Shown: positions 42,962-54,937 of the stretch, piece after piece | Layout: every line of letters starts with the position of its first letter | How positions within the stretch are numbered: position 1 is the stretch's first letter | Assembly (NCBI GenBank): GCA_037355855.1 | Contig: CM074759.1 | Location: 3,596,001 to 3,660,000 of the forward strand | Length of the DNA stretch: 64,000 nt | Reading direction: 5' to 3' | From: Pseudo-nitzschia pungens | Taxonomy: Eukaryota; Bacillariophyta; Bacillariophyceae; Bacillariales; Bacillariaceae | Made by a program: the position numbers and the translations under genes | Notes under the pieces: model-generated | Told to the model about the DNA's origin: nothing | Databases searched by the model: none | Seen by the model: only the letters and a program-made list of their open reading frames with translations

Positions 42962-43210
42962 GGACAAATTGCCCTCCTCAAAACTATGCCTTCTTTTTGA
43001 CAAAGCGCTGTAATCAAGTTGGGCTTGTTTCCTGGGCATATAAAGACTGTAGGGATAGGTGTTGGGGCTGTATAATAAATAATAAAGCGCATACTATACA
43101 GCGCTAACAACTATCCCTACTACAGTCTTTATATGCCAAGTAAACAAGCTCCACTTGATTACAGCGCTTTGTCAAAAAGAAGGCATAGTTTGAAGGAGTT
43201 TAATTTGTCC
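42962..43210. mobile_element. 249-bp near-perfect hairpin element
   Basis: Two arms of about 110 bp are inverted copies: left starts GGACAAATT, right ends AATTTGTCC. Each includes CAAAGCGCTGTAATCAAG and CATATAAAGACTGTAG (or its complement). The central loop is about 30 bp (GTATAATAAATAATAAAG area). There is no ORF, so a MITE or foldback element. No clear target duplication. Confidence 0.7.
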
Positions 43211-44282
43211 AAGCATATATCATCAACATTTTTTGTGTCTAATTGTTCAGAGGGGCTATGATGGCTCTGCGACCAAATTGGGAATTTGTCCAAGGGGTTG
43301 AATTTTTCAGGGGATGCAACTTAGGTTCAGAAATTGTGGGCTCGGCAGGAACATCTCTAATTTAATTTTTTCTATGAATTTAAATTTTTCCAGCTCCCCA
43401 TGCACCATGCGCTAAACAACCATGGTTGATTTTATTTTTTGGACAGATTTCTTGAAAATTCCTGGTTTCCCAGCACTTGTGTGTTTTCTTTGAGAATTTT
43501 TGAGAAAAAGAAATTTTCATAGTGACCCCTGGGGTTGCTTTGACTCCAGAAAGTGTCAGCAAATGTGAAGTATCACTGGGGGTCACTTTGACACTCATTT
43601 GTCTCAGACTGTCTTGTTTGTCCCATTTCCTCATATTGTATCATTGTTCTATCATCGTTTGAATTCACCGCACTTGTACACAACTCAACCCGCTCCCAAG
43701 ATTTCATGTACAAACATGTGATTTATCTCTGATTAAGCTGACAGACAAACAACACAACATAATGTTTGTTTGAATTGACAAAATAATTACTAAGAATCTA
43801 CTTTGATACTTCAATAATCTATTTGGTTGGTTACTTTGGTATTACGATGGTTACTCAAGTGAGCACATGTACTCACTCCTATGTTATCCAGGAAAATGAG
43901 ACATTTGAAAACTTAAATAATTTAGCACATGCAGAAATACTTTGAATTTCTGGAAAATACTTCGGTACTTGCACTGAACTACTTTAGTATTTTTTATCCC
44001 ATTTCTAGCACCTTCTGAGTACTTCTCTTGTGATACTCCCAGAAGAGGCAGTTAGACATACCAACAGTGACCATGGTGTAAGGCACAAATTGAGAGAAAA
44101 AGTGGTCAAATAGACCAGTTTTTTTGCCAGAGAGCTTTCCATGATGAATATTGAGGCTGTAGATGCCAAAATTGAATGCAATGCTTGTAGTTCAGACAAT
44201 GGAAACTCAGAAAGTGCAGCCTTGTGCCAGGCTGCTGTTTGTCCAAGCGGCACGTAGCTGAACTGATCAAGCATACCAATGC
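43211..44282. other. Gene-free region with MX-related words
   Basis: At 43413-43440 CCATGGTTGATTTTATTTTTTGG resembles the MX/MY end, and 43520-43605 carries GTGACCCCTGGGG and GTGTCAGCAAATG words as in MX, so an old MX relative is likely. The remainder to 44282 shows no supported gene. It leads into the repeat unit at 44283. Confidence 0.4.
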
Positions 44283-44682
44283 TTCTCCATGTTCAAAAGC
44301 AAAAAGAAGCAGTGGGTGAGTAAATAGAAAACAGCAAGAACACCACATTATGGGCAGCAGCCACAGATGCATCAGCAGCAGCAAAAACAGCAGCTGCAGC
44401 TGCAGCAACAGACGGAACAGCCACAGATGCAACAGCTGCAGATGCAACAGCAGCAGATTCAACAGCATCAAGTTGGGAACTTTTCCAACCTACCACTAGC
44501 AGTCAACCTTTTCCCCATGTTCACAAGCAAAAAGAAGCAGCAGGTGACTGAATAGGAAGCAGCAACAACAGGAATTGCAAAAGACAACAGACACCACAGC
44601 AGCAGCAAAACAGACATAACAGAAGCAATAGGATCAGCAGTGCAGCAGCCGCAGTAGCAATAGCAACCACCATAGTAGCAGC
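44283..44682. repeat. CAG/CAA-rich region with two copies of a longer unit
   Basis: CATGTTCAAAAGCAAAAAG at about 44290 and CATGTTCACAAGCAAAAAG at about 44517 start two copies of a unit followed by CAGCAR-rich sequence. A third copy lies at about 59121. The region is continuous with 57836-57967 and 59111-59400 once GC and FE are removed. There is no coding evidence. Confidence 0.65.
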
Positions 44683-44953
44683 TGTGACATGCTAGCGTAG
44701 GCAAGCAGGAGTCACGATTAAATAATTAACCAAATCCCACATACGAGCTGACCGGTGTTTGAAATATTCAAACTGTACGCCGGACGCTCCAGCAATGCAT
44801 GTGCGCCGGCATTCCAATAGTAGCAAGAAGGCACGCTCGTGTATATTCAAACGTTCATTCAAACGTTCACATGAAAACTGAAACGCTCTCTTAAGAGTTA
44901 ATGATTAGTCACAATTTTATACTACTCTCAATTTTCTACTTTAGAGTGTAACA
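44683..44953 (+). repeat. GC 5' LTR (271 bp)
   Basis: Begins TGTGACATG and ends GTGTAACA, paired with 57568-57835. Target duplication GCAGC is at 44678-44682 and 57836-57840. The palindrome ACAGTAATTACTGT begins at its last base (44953-44966). Confidence 0.9.
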
Positions 44954-45098
44954 CAGTAATTACTGTTTATCTTCGACGTAGAAAAACAGTAGAACTCAGT
45001 ACTGAATAAATCAATCGAACAATAATCATCTCGAGACCTCTCTACCCTCAACAAGAGAGGCACCTTGTATCCCCGACAAGCAACCTATCCTATCCAAC

Positions 45099-46118
45099 AT
45101 GGCAGGAATATACAGAGAACCACCAATCTCGTACAAGAGCTCCTTTGATAGCTCTAAGCCCAAGCTTGTCACCCTATCAGCTTAAGATTCTGACGACCAC
45201 TCAGACAGCGTCAAAGTCCCCTTATTCACTGACAAGGGGGGACTAGAAGAACTCCTCCACACCGAAGAGGCTTTCCTGAACGCCGCAGAAGACCTCTCCA
45301 TTCCAGACGCCTCTCTCATCCGTTACTTTGGTCGATGCCTTTGCGTCGATGCGCAGACCAAATGGCGAACATTAACAAGAGCAACTCGCGCCAACCATCA
45401 GCGCGTTTATCCCCTTACGAAAGATGGATACACATCAGCTTTTCAAGCCTTCATCAAGTTATACTGCAATGCTGAAGATGCCAGAGACATCATGCATGTT
45501 TATCTATGGAGCAGCCCATGGAAGAAGAAGATCGAATCCACCTGCAAGGATCACACCGATCGGCTCATGACCTTAATCAAGTATTCAGCTAAACTACATG
45601 GTTTCGCATCCAACCTGGATCACTTGCAGACGCTCACCATCTTCCTACACAGCTACCCCAACAGCTGGATCGAAGACTATGTCCGAATCCACCTGAGGCT
45701 TACTCCGGACACTACATCTCAGTTCATTGTGGACCACATGAGCAGTCTCGATCGGCTCAGCAAGCAGAAAAACAACAACAAGAATAATGGAAGGCGCTCT
45801 AACAACTCAAGCAATTCCAATAACAATCGGAAACGCTCAAGTCCCAACAACAAATCCAATCAGAATAAGAACAAGAAGAGATCCGGCAATCCTTGTCGTA
45901 TCCCGGGCCACAACCATGACTGGTCCGAATGTCCAAAGAACAAGTTCGCTAAAAACCACAAGGGATCTAACAACAATAGATCCCCCACTACACCAACCAA
46001 CGAGTCCTTCCAAGCCTGCCTTCAAGCAGCAATGAACTTGGCCATGGAATCCTTTCAAACCAAACACGGTGGACGCACTGAAAGAAGCATCGATGGAGAC
46101 CTAGTATGGCTCCCCTGA
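45099..46118 (+). pseudogene. GC gag, broken by an early stop
   Basis: Gypsy-type gag starting MAGIYREPPI, homologous to GB and GD gag. TAA at 45183-45185 (codon 29) interrupts it; behind this the frame is open to the natural end. The zinc knuckle CRIPGHNHDWSEC lies near 45893-45931. The C-terminus reads DLVWLP then TGA (46116-46118), matching ELVWLP-TGA in GD. The early stop probably makes this copy unable to produce Gag by itself. Confidence 0.85.
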
Positions 46119-48683
46119 GTGCAACAGCGCTCAAAAGGGCTCAAGCGCCCCAAACCAGCAATCACCATGCCTCCGGCGCCACAGGCCCTGGATGCCAGCG
46201 CAGCACTGCTGCCTGGGATGACGCATGGAGGGAATCTCCCGGAGAAAGAGGGGAAGGAACCTACAGGATGGAGTATTCCTGTTGAGCACTCAGAAAAGAC
46301 TGCCAAAGCAGCAGCAAAAACAATGGTTCGAACCATCCTAAAGGATATATCGAACACGGATCCGAATCGAAACCAACCGAATCGATCCAAGGGTACAATA
46401 GACGCATCATCGGAATTGATTAATACAATCGATCCGAATAAGACAGCAGCAGCAGCAACAAATGGACCACTCTTGTCTCTAGCAAGGAATTGGTCTACCG
46501 GTACAGCCAAAAACCTCTATTGCAATCCCGGAAACTCCAAAGACTACACCAAAGGAGGTGCGCTGGAGCAAAATTATTTAAAGCTGCTGTTGACTGCTGA
46601 AAATCCAGCAGAACAGGCATCCCCAAATAAGAGCAACGTGGCTCCTAGTCTTTTAACTACAGTACAGTACATACAAGGCATCCCTCTCAAAGCAAGACCA
46701 CTACTAGCGCTACTAGATAGTGGATCCTCCGGAACTCTAATCAACAAAAGGGCACTAAAATTCGGTACACTACCACTCCGAAGCAAGCATCAAGTCCTAA
46801 CTACTACAGCCAATGGCAGCTTTGATACCACAGAGTATATCATCATGAAGAACCTCAAGCTACAAGAGTTTGGCAACTACACAATTGATCGACAAGAGGC
46901 AAGACTCTTCCATTCACCCAGCTGCAGATATGATCTGATACTAGGCAGAGACTTCCTCCACCTAGCAAAGATCAATCTCCTATTCAAAGAAGGAGCAGTA
47001 CAGTGGATGGATAGAACTATTCCCATGAAGGACACATCCCTATACCACGAGTCAGACTACACCATGCTCATGGAAGAACTTGACGATGCTGAACTCTTTG
47101 CTGATGATCCCTCCTTTGCCAATCCATACAAGTCCAAGGTTATATTAGACCGAGCCTACGAAGAAACAGATCCATCTACAGTCGCGCAACAGCAGAGCCA
47201 CATGTCCAAAGAAGAGCAGCAGCAGTTCCAAGCAATCCTAAACAAGTACCCCAATGTCTTCAATGGAGAACTTGGCAAGTATCCACACAAGAAGATCTCT
47301 CTACGACTGAAGCCTGGATCCAAGCCCATACACAAGAAGCCTTACCCAGTAGCATACAAACGAGAAGACCTATTCAAAAGGGAGCTCCAGAATCTTTGCA
47401 ATGATGATGTCCTCAAGCGTTGTACTGGACCGGCTGAATGGGCGTTCCCAACCTTCATAGTACCAAAGAAAGACAATAGGGTCCGATGGGTATCAGACTT
47501 TAGAGAACTCAATGAACTCCTTGAGAGAAGACCATATCCCATACCAAGGATACAAGACATCATGAATAAGCGTGGCAAGTATACTCACTTCACCAAGATT
47601 GACTTGTCCATGCAATACTACTGCTTTGAACTGGATGATGCAAGCAAGAAGCTCTGTACCATAGTGACACCATATGGATGTTATGAATACCAGCGCCTAC
47701 CAATGGGTGTCAAAGTCTCTCCAGATGTTGCCCAGCAACTAATGGAAGATATTCTACAAGACACGGACTGCACTGTTTATATTGATGATATTGGCGTTTG
47801 GACCAATGGATCCTTTGACCTCCACATGAAGACTATTGACAAAATTCTCGACAGGCTGAACCAAAATGGGCTCAAATGCAATCCCAAAAAGACACCTCAA
47901 GCAGCTGCCATCAAAGGCAAACAAAGGAAGGCTCCTTCAGCTTTCACTTGGGGTCCAGCTCAAGATAAAGCCTTTCAAGAGATGAAAGCAATGGTGGCAG
48001 CAGATGCGCTGAACACCTATCCAGATCTTAACAAGCCCTTTGAACTGTACACTGATGCCTCAGACCTACAGCTCGGCGCTGCCATAATACAAGATGGCAA
48101 GCCTATCGCATATTGGTCCAAGAAACTATCTGATGCCCAGAAGAATTACACAACCATGGAGAAGGAACTCCTAGCCATTGTACTCTGCTGCAAAGAGTAC
48201 AGAAAGATGCTCCTCAGCGGAGTCATCAATGTATATACTGACCATAAGAACCTTACCTTCAGAACCCTGTCGGTCCAACGAGTCCTCCGATGGAGACTAT
48301 TCCTTGAAGAATTTGGTGTCAACCTCACCTATGTTGAAGGCAAGAAGAATGTTCTTGCCGATGCCTTCTCCAGACTTCCCAGGATGGATCCACCTACTGT
48401 GGGGAAGAAAGAAGCCCTGGGTAAGGGCACTCTTATTGATTTCTTAAAGCTTGAAGTCCCCAAGCAAGATGAAGAACTGTTTCTAGCAGAGTTCCCCAAT
48501 TTATTCCAGCACTTATGCAATGACGCAGATCAGGAACTATACTCCTGTTTGCTGAACAATGAGTGTCTAGTCAATCTACCAAACACCCAAGACATGGAAT
48601 GCCCGGTTAACTATAACAAGATCTACCCTCATCAGCAAAAGGACCCGACTGTCAAGTTCAAGATTCAATCCAAAGCATTCTTC
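46119..48683 (+). pseudogene. GC pol, PR-RT-RH part, with internal deletion
   Basis: Same frame as gag, directly after its TGA. It has a protease with LLALLDSGSSGTLINKR, an RT with FTKIDLSMQYY and VYIDDIGVW, and an RNase H with FELYTDASDLQLGAAI. Compared with GD, about 77 codons are missing in frame between GLKCNP and KTPQ, which removes the end of RT and its connection to RNase H. This copy was therefore defective before element GD entered at TCTTC (48679-48683). The integrase continues at 56432. The family is Ty3/gypsy. Confidence 0.88.
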
Positions 48684-48994
48684 TGTAACACTCTAAGGTA
48701 GAAAATTCAGAGTAGTATGAATAATTGTGTGTTATTTCACTTTACGAGATGGGATTGAAATTAGAGAGAGGAAATAATGAGCGATGAGGTCATCGCGACC
48801 TTCTCCTGTAATATCCATCCCTGTATATAACATATATTCCGTATGTAACCTTAATCGTATAATCGCTCTCTTCTGCATGCCTGTTCGCACATACCAGATA
48901 TCCATACATGGATACCTTATATATATTTGAATCCCATGTGGGATTCGGTTAATTATTAATTCGTAACACTACTAGCCTACGCTAGCATGTTACA
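48684..48994 (-). repeat. GD 3' LTR (311 bp, minus-strand element)
   Basis: Appears identical to 56121-56431. It begins TGTAACACT and ends ATGTTACA as read on plus. Target duplication TCTTC is at 48679-48683 and 56432-56436. The identity of the LTRs means a recent insertion. Confidence 0.93.
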
Positions 48995-49024
48995 TAGTGC
49001 CTCATGATTGAACGAATCCCACAG

Positions 49025-50100
49025 TTAAGCCGACCAGTGACTCATGGAACAGTCTGAGTCATTTGATTGGCTCAATTCGATATCTGCGGATTCAACCGAC
49101 GTAGACTCCGACTGATTTGGTTCCCGGTATGGAGTAAGCTTTCGTATGTTCACTGTTTCCACTACGGAGGGGGCTCTTTGTAACTTTACCGTTCCATTCG
49201 GATTGACTTGCGTAATTGGAAAGGGACCAAGCTTCCTGGGTTGTAGCTTGTCCGGATCTGGCTCTTGGATCCATACCTTGTCATTGACTTGGAAGGTGTG
49301 GTTGATACGCTTGGCATTATCTCTGAGTAGATTCTTGTTAATCCCTTGTTGCCGGAGCTGCTGAAGAGCCAACAGATTGGATGTTAGTGGCAGGTCGATC
49401 AGCATGTCCCGATTGAATACTAGGGACCCTGGAGATGTCTGTAAGGCAGCGTTGACAGCACATCGCGAGGCATGCATGCAGGTTGCCAGGGCATTATCCA
49501 TGAGCTGACTGGCTCTGGTGTTGACTTGAGGGGGATTCACATGAACTAAGACTCTGAGAATGTCAGCAACTGTATGATGGACTCTTTCACAGATGGCATT
49601 AGATTGGGGATTCTTCACTGTAGTGGGAATGGACTGAATCCCATACTGCTTGAGAGTAGTCTGGAACTCAGCGCCTAGGAATTCTCCACCATTGTCATGA
49701 ACGCATCTGATAGGTCTTGGGTATCTTGAAAGCCAACAGTTCTTGAATTGATCAGAGACATGTTGAGAAGATTTGTCTCTGATCCGGATGATTTCAAGCA
49801 GGTTGGTGACTGGATCAATACAAGTTAGGGCTTTGAAGTTATAGTTCTTGCCCTGCGCTGTAATCTTCCATGGGCCTATGAGGTCCACATGTATCTCGTT
49901 GAATGGAGCTAGTGGGGCTTCTTTCGGTGGTAGTTTGCCATACTTGGAGTGCTGGTTCTTGTACTTAATGCAGCTGTCGGGGCAGATGTAAGTCTTGCAA
50001 AGATTGGATAGGTTGTCGATGTAGAATCTTGAGGAGATAGTTTGATATAGCCTGGTGGATCCACAATGACCCAACAGAAGGTGATACCATTTGATGGTAT
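49025..50100 (-). pseudogene. GD pol, integrase part
   Basis: C-terminal piece of GD pol, read from 50100 down to the TGA at 49025-49027. It has an HHCC domain with WYHLLLGHCG and CPDSC, DDE residues in HVDLIGPW, VHDNGGEFLG and SNAICERVHHT, and a C-terminal KLGPFPITQV module. Its open frame upstream (50101-50182) belongs to SG and is accidental. It was separated from the RT part by the SG insertion at the codons for DTIKWY. Confidence 0.9.
50082..50100. repeat. 19-bp target-site duplication of SG (left copy)
   Basis: TGATACCATTTGATGGTAT is repeated at 52071-52089. The length and exactness are typical of LINE-type target-primed insertion. Confidence 0.93.
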
Positions 50101-52070
50101 ACAATTTGCGCATCGCGCATTTTGTCCGACGTTCCGATGTTCCAGTACTAAAAATACGTAGATTTCTACACAACTTTACCATGCGATATCTCGCTTCCTT
50201 TTACACCCCCAATCACAACCCCAGGACCTACACATACTAACAGCGACCTCACCTCTTTGATTCTGCTATTTGTTCAGTTGCTCGATGCTTTGTTTGGTTG
50301 AGTTGGTTGCCAATTCACCACTCGACGATGATCCATCGGCCACAGCAGCAGCAGCACCAAAACCGACACATAATTTTCTACAGCAATTCCAGTACAGATT
50401 CTACCGTACACGATCTGTTCTTCCAGCTCCATTGCAAGGCCCCTAAGTATATCTTATACTTAATGTTCTACACTGTTTCCAAGCTGCTTAAGTGATTCTC
50501 ACTTAATGTTCTACATTCTTCGAAGTTCCTTGCTGAGTCCTCTTAAGTCTTTTAAAGTCGAAGTTCACGAACAGCCCCTTCCACTGTAGGAATATTTCTA
50601 CAAGAAATTCCAGCTGTCATCTGTTTTAAGTCCATTGCCCTGCTGGACTATAAGTGTTTTCACTTATGGTCCTACTGTTTCTGGACCCAACCCCCAAAGC
50701 CGCTAAGTACAGCTCGCTTATGGCTCGACTACCTACATATACCTCCCAGATGTACTGTATAAATGTCATCTGTTTTCAAGTCTACTGCCCTGATGGACCC
50801 TAAGTGTTTTCGCTTAGGGTCCTACTGTTTCCTGACCCAAGCCCCAAAGCCACTAAGTACAGTTTGCTTAAGGCTCCACCACCTACACAACCCTCTCAGG
50901 TGTACAGTGTAAATGTCATCTGTTTTCAAGTCTACTGCCCTGCTGGACTATAAGTGTTTTCGCTAAAGGTCCTACTGTTTTCTTACCCAAGCCCCAAAGC
51001 CGCTAAGTACAGCTCGCTTAAGGCTCTCCTACCTACATAACCCTCTCAGGTGCACACTTCAACTGTCATCTGTTTTCAAGTCTACTGCCCTGCTGGACCA
51101 TAAGTGTTTTCGCTTATGGTCCTTCTGTTTTCTTACCCAAGCCCCAAAGCCGCTAAGTACAGCTTGCTTAAGGCTCGCCTACCTACATAACCCTCTCAGA
51201 TGCACACTTCAACTGTCATCTGTTTTCAAGTCTACTGCCCTGCTGGACCATAAGTGTTTTCTATTATGGACCTACTGTTTTTCTGACCCAAGCCCCAAAG
51301 TCGCTAAGTACATGTTACTTAACGCTTACCCACCTACATATACCCCTCCAGCTCAAAGTACAGCTGCCACCTGTTTTCAAGACTACAGGCCTGCTGGTAT
51401 TTAAGTGTTCTCACTTAGAGCCCTGTTTCCAAGCTACTACGGAAGCTCAAGTTCAAGTTCGAACAGAAGGCCAGCTGTTACGAATTCGAATTTGGTAGTA
51501 GGCTCCACCGCCTCTATGTGTTATACCTAGGTACCAGCAGGTACTGGTACGAGCATTACCTGGGAAATTTTGCTCGTGTTCTTTTGGTAAGGAATGTGTT
51601 TGGGGCACTCAGCATTACTGATGCTGCAATACAGCATGCTGAGACCAGTTTCGCTTGCATCAGCTGACCACTTGCACTACTGATACTATGTATCTGAGGA
51701 AGGGTTTTGCTTGTGTCAGCTGACCACTCCAAGCATCACTGATGCTGTACAGCGGCATTCAAGGGACAGTTTTGCTTGTGTTTTCCCTTTCACGTTCTTG
51801 TTATTACCTTGTCTCCTGTACGCTTTGCAACAGCTGTGTCTGTTGTGCTCTGGACTGGTTCGTTTTTTTCCTGTTTCTTACCAAGGTTCGTTTGCAAAAT
51901 AGTCGTCTTTACAACCTGGGGCCTATTCCCCATGGTTGAGGCGGCGCGTCGTTCTACGACTTGGGGTCCTGACTCTTCGATTGAGGCGACGATAAAGTCT
52001 GGTTACAGACTGAGTAGCTTTTAACCACCTTCGGTGGATTTTCCTACTTAAATAAGTATATTATTATTAT
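50101..52070 (+). mobile_element. SG: 1,970-bp SINE-like element with LINE tail
   Basis: Bounded by a 19-bp target duplication and without a believable ORF. 5' head (50101-50614): no tRNA-like A/B boxes recognised. Body (50615-51400): six units of about 150 bp, starting TGTCATCTGTTTT at 50615, 50764, 50914, 51064, 51214 and (diverged, truncated) 51365. Then come direct repeats with TTTTGCTTGTGTCAGCTGACCACT-like segments (51600-51790). The last about 200 bp match the LN1 3' end, including both hairpins, and finish in TATTATTATTAT. It is thus a non-autonomous retroposon moved by a LINE of the LN1 type. It lies opposite to GD coding sense. Confidence 0.85.
50615..51420 (+). ncRNA. Tandem structured 150-bp units inside SG
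   Basis: Each unit has a GGACNNTAAG/CTTANNGTCC stem around a TGTTTTCG loop. Unit 2 (50795-50822) pairs GGACCCTAAG with CTTAGGGTCC; unit 4 (51095-51122) pairs GGACCATAAG with CTTATGGTCC. The paired change C-G to A-T keeps the stem. Unit 1 keeps it with a T-G wobble; units 3 and 5 pair less well. That this is an RNA is an inference. Confidence 0.5.
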
Positions 52071-52089
52071 TGATACCATTTGATGGTAT

Positions 52090-54937
52090 CATTCGAGAGA
52101 GAGCTTGGTATGTATATGCGCCAGTTGTCTGGGTTGGACTGGTTGGCATAGCAGAGGATGTTATTGCCCTCTAATTCTTGGTAGAAGAAGGCTTTGGATT
52201 GGATCTTGAACTTGATTGTAGGGTCCTTTTGCTGATGAAGATAAATATTGGAATAGTTCACCGGGCATTCCAGATCTTGATTGTTTGGCAGGTTGACTAG
52301 GCACTCATTGTTCAGCAAGCAGGATTGTAATTCCTGGTCTGCGTCATTGCATAAGTGCCAGAATAGGTTGGGGAACTCTGTTAGAAACAGTTCTTCATCT
52401 TGTTTAGGAACTTCAAGTTTCAAGAAATCGATTAAGGTGCCCTTTGAGAGGGCTTTCTTCCCTTCAGTAGGTGGATCCATCCGGGGGAGCCTGGAGAAGG
52501 CATCAGCAAGAACATTCTTCTTGCCTTCAACATAGGTGAGGTTGACACTGAATTCTTCAAGGAATAGTCTCCACCGGAGGACTCGTTGGACTGAAAGTGT
52601 GCGGAAGGTGAGGTTCTTATGGTCAGTGTATACGTTGATAACACCACCAAGTAGCATCTTTCGGTACTCTTTGCAGCAGAGTACAATTGCTAGGAGTTCT
52701 TTCTCCATAGTAGTATAGTTCTTTTGGGCATCAGATAGTTTCTTGGACCAATAAGCTATGGGCTTGCCATCTTGGAGTATGGCAGCGCCCAGCTGTAGGT
52801 CTGAGGCATCAGTGTACAGTTCAAAGGGCTTGTTAAGGTCTGGATAGGTGTTCAGCGCATCCGCTGCCACCATTGCTTTCATCTCTTGAAAGGCTTTGTC
52901 CTGAGCAGGTCCCCATGTGAAAGCTGAAGGAGCTTTCCTCTGTTTGCCTTTGATGGCAGCTGGTTGAGGAGCCTGCGTCTTGGGGGTCCCTGTTATGTCA
53001 AATAGAGGAGCTAGGACATGAGATCTGCGAGGCCACATATCTCTGTAGTATCCTACTGCGCCAAGGAAGGACTTGACTTGAGTCACAGTTCGTGGTCGAT
53101 CCATATGTAGAATGGCTTCTATCTTCTTTCTCCAGGGCTTAACAGCTGTAGGTGTCATCCAATATCCAAGGAAGTCGGTTTCTTGTACAGCCCAATCACA
53201 CTTGAGTGGGTTGCATTTGAGTCCATTTTGGTTGAGCCGGTCTAGGATCTTGTCAATGGTCTTCATGTGGAGGTCAAAGGATCCGTCAGTCCATATACCA
53301 ATATCATCAATATAGACAGTGCAGTCAGTGTCTTGTAGGATATCTTCCATTAGTTGTTGAGCAACGTCTGGAGAGACTTTGACACCCATTGGTAGGCGTT
53401 GATATTCATAGCAACCATAAGGAGTGACTATGGTACAGAGTTTCTTGCTTGCGTCATCCAGTTCAAAGCAGTAGTATTGCATAGACAAGTCAATCTTGGT
53501 GAAGTGCGTGTACTTGCCTCTCTTGTTCATGATATCCTGTATCCGGGGGATTGGATAAGGACGTCTCTCAAGAAGTTCATTCAGTTCTCTGAAGTCTGAT
53601 ACCCATCTAACTCTGTTGTCTTTCTTTGGAACAATAAAGGTAGGGAATGCCCATTCAGCTGGTCCAGTGCATCTTTTGAGTACTCCATCATTACAAAGAT
53701 TCTGGAGCTCCCTTTTGAATAGGTCTTCTCTTTTGTATGCAACTGGATAGGGCTTCTTGTGGATGGGCTTGGATCCGGGCTTCAGTCTTAGAGAGATCTT
53801 CTTGTGTGGATACTTCCCTAATTCTCCATTGAAGACGTTAGGGTACTTGCTTAGTATTGCTTGGAACTGCTGCTGCTCTGTCGTGGACATGTGGGACTGT
53901 TGTTTGGCTACTGTCGATGGATCTGTTTCTTGATAGGCTCTATCTAGGATCAACTTGGACTTGTATGGATTGGCAAAGGAGAGGTCATCAGCAAAGAGTT
54001 CAGCGTCTTCGAGTTCTTCCATGAGCATGGTATGGTTGTCATGGTATAAGGAGGTATCTTTCATGGCAATGGTTCTATCCATCCACTGGACTGCTCCTTC
54101 TTTGAATAGGAGATTGATCTTTGCTCGGTGGAGGAAGTCTCTGCCTAGTATCAGATCATATTTGCAGTTGGGTGAATGGAAGAGCCTTGCCTCTTGTCTG
54201 TCGATGGTGTAGTTGCCAAACTCTTGTAACTTGGTGTTCTTCATGATAATATACTCGGTCGTATCAAAGCTTCCATTTGCTGTGGTAGTTAGGACTTGGT
54301 GTTTGCTTCGGATTGGCATGGTGCCAAATGGTAGTGCTCTCTTGTTGATTAGAGTTCCGGAGGATCCACTATCTAGTAAGGCGAGTAGTGGTCTTGATTT
54401 CATGGGGATGCCTTGTATGTACTGTACGTTGATTAGAAGAATAGGAGCCACGTTGCTCTTATTCGGGGATGCCTGTTCTGCTGGTTTTCCAGCAGTCGAC
54501 AGCAGCTTTAAATAATTTTGCTCCAGCGCACCTCCTTTGGTGTAGTCTTTGGAGTTTTGGGTATTGCAATAGAGATTTTTTGCTGTACCCGTGGACCAAT
54601 TTCTTGCCAGGGACAAGAGTGGTCTATTTATTGCTGCTGTACTATCTTTCGCGTCTGTACCCTTGGATCGATTCGTTTGTTGTCGATTCGTATCCATTGT
54701 ATCGTTCGTTCCGGAGAATCGAACTGTTTTTGTTGTTGCTGCGTTTGCAGGCTTTGCTGAGCGCTCAACAGGACTCCATCCTGTAGGTTCCTTCCCCTCT
54801 TTATCTGGGAGATCTCCTCCATGCGTCATCCCAGACAGCAGGGCTGTGCTGGCATCCAGGTCCTGGGGAGCCGGAGGCAAGGTGATTGCTGGTTTTGGTG
54901 AAGCCGGGGGCTTCTTAGGCCGGGGGGCCTTGGAGAC
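52090..54937 (-). CDS. GD pol, PR-RT-RH part
   Basis: Read from 54937 downwards, directly after the gag TGA and in the same frame. No ATG stands at the position used in GC (a TTG is found instead). It has a protease with LLALLDSGSSGTLINKR, an RT with FTKIDLSMQYY and VYIDDIGIW, and the full connection region (FLGYWMTPTAVKPW ... GAVGYYRDMWPRRSH) that is missing in GC. RNase H carries FELYTDASDLQLGAAI. The reading frame is intact up to the SG insertion. With the integrase piece at 49025-50100 it makes a complete gypsy pol, so GD was probably competent until SG landed. Confidence 0.9.

Noticed and set aside
49025..50182. Apparent integrase protein with its own start at 50182
   Set aside because: The first 27 codons belong to the SG insertion; the true coding sequence continues from the RT part beyond SG.
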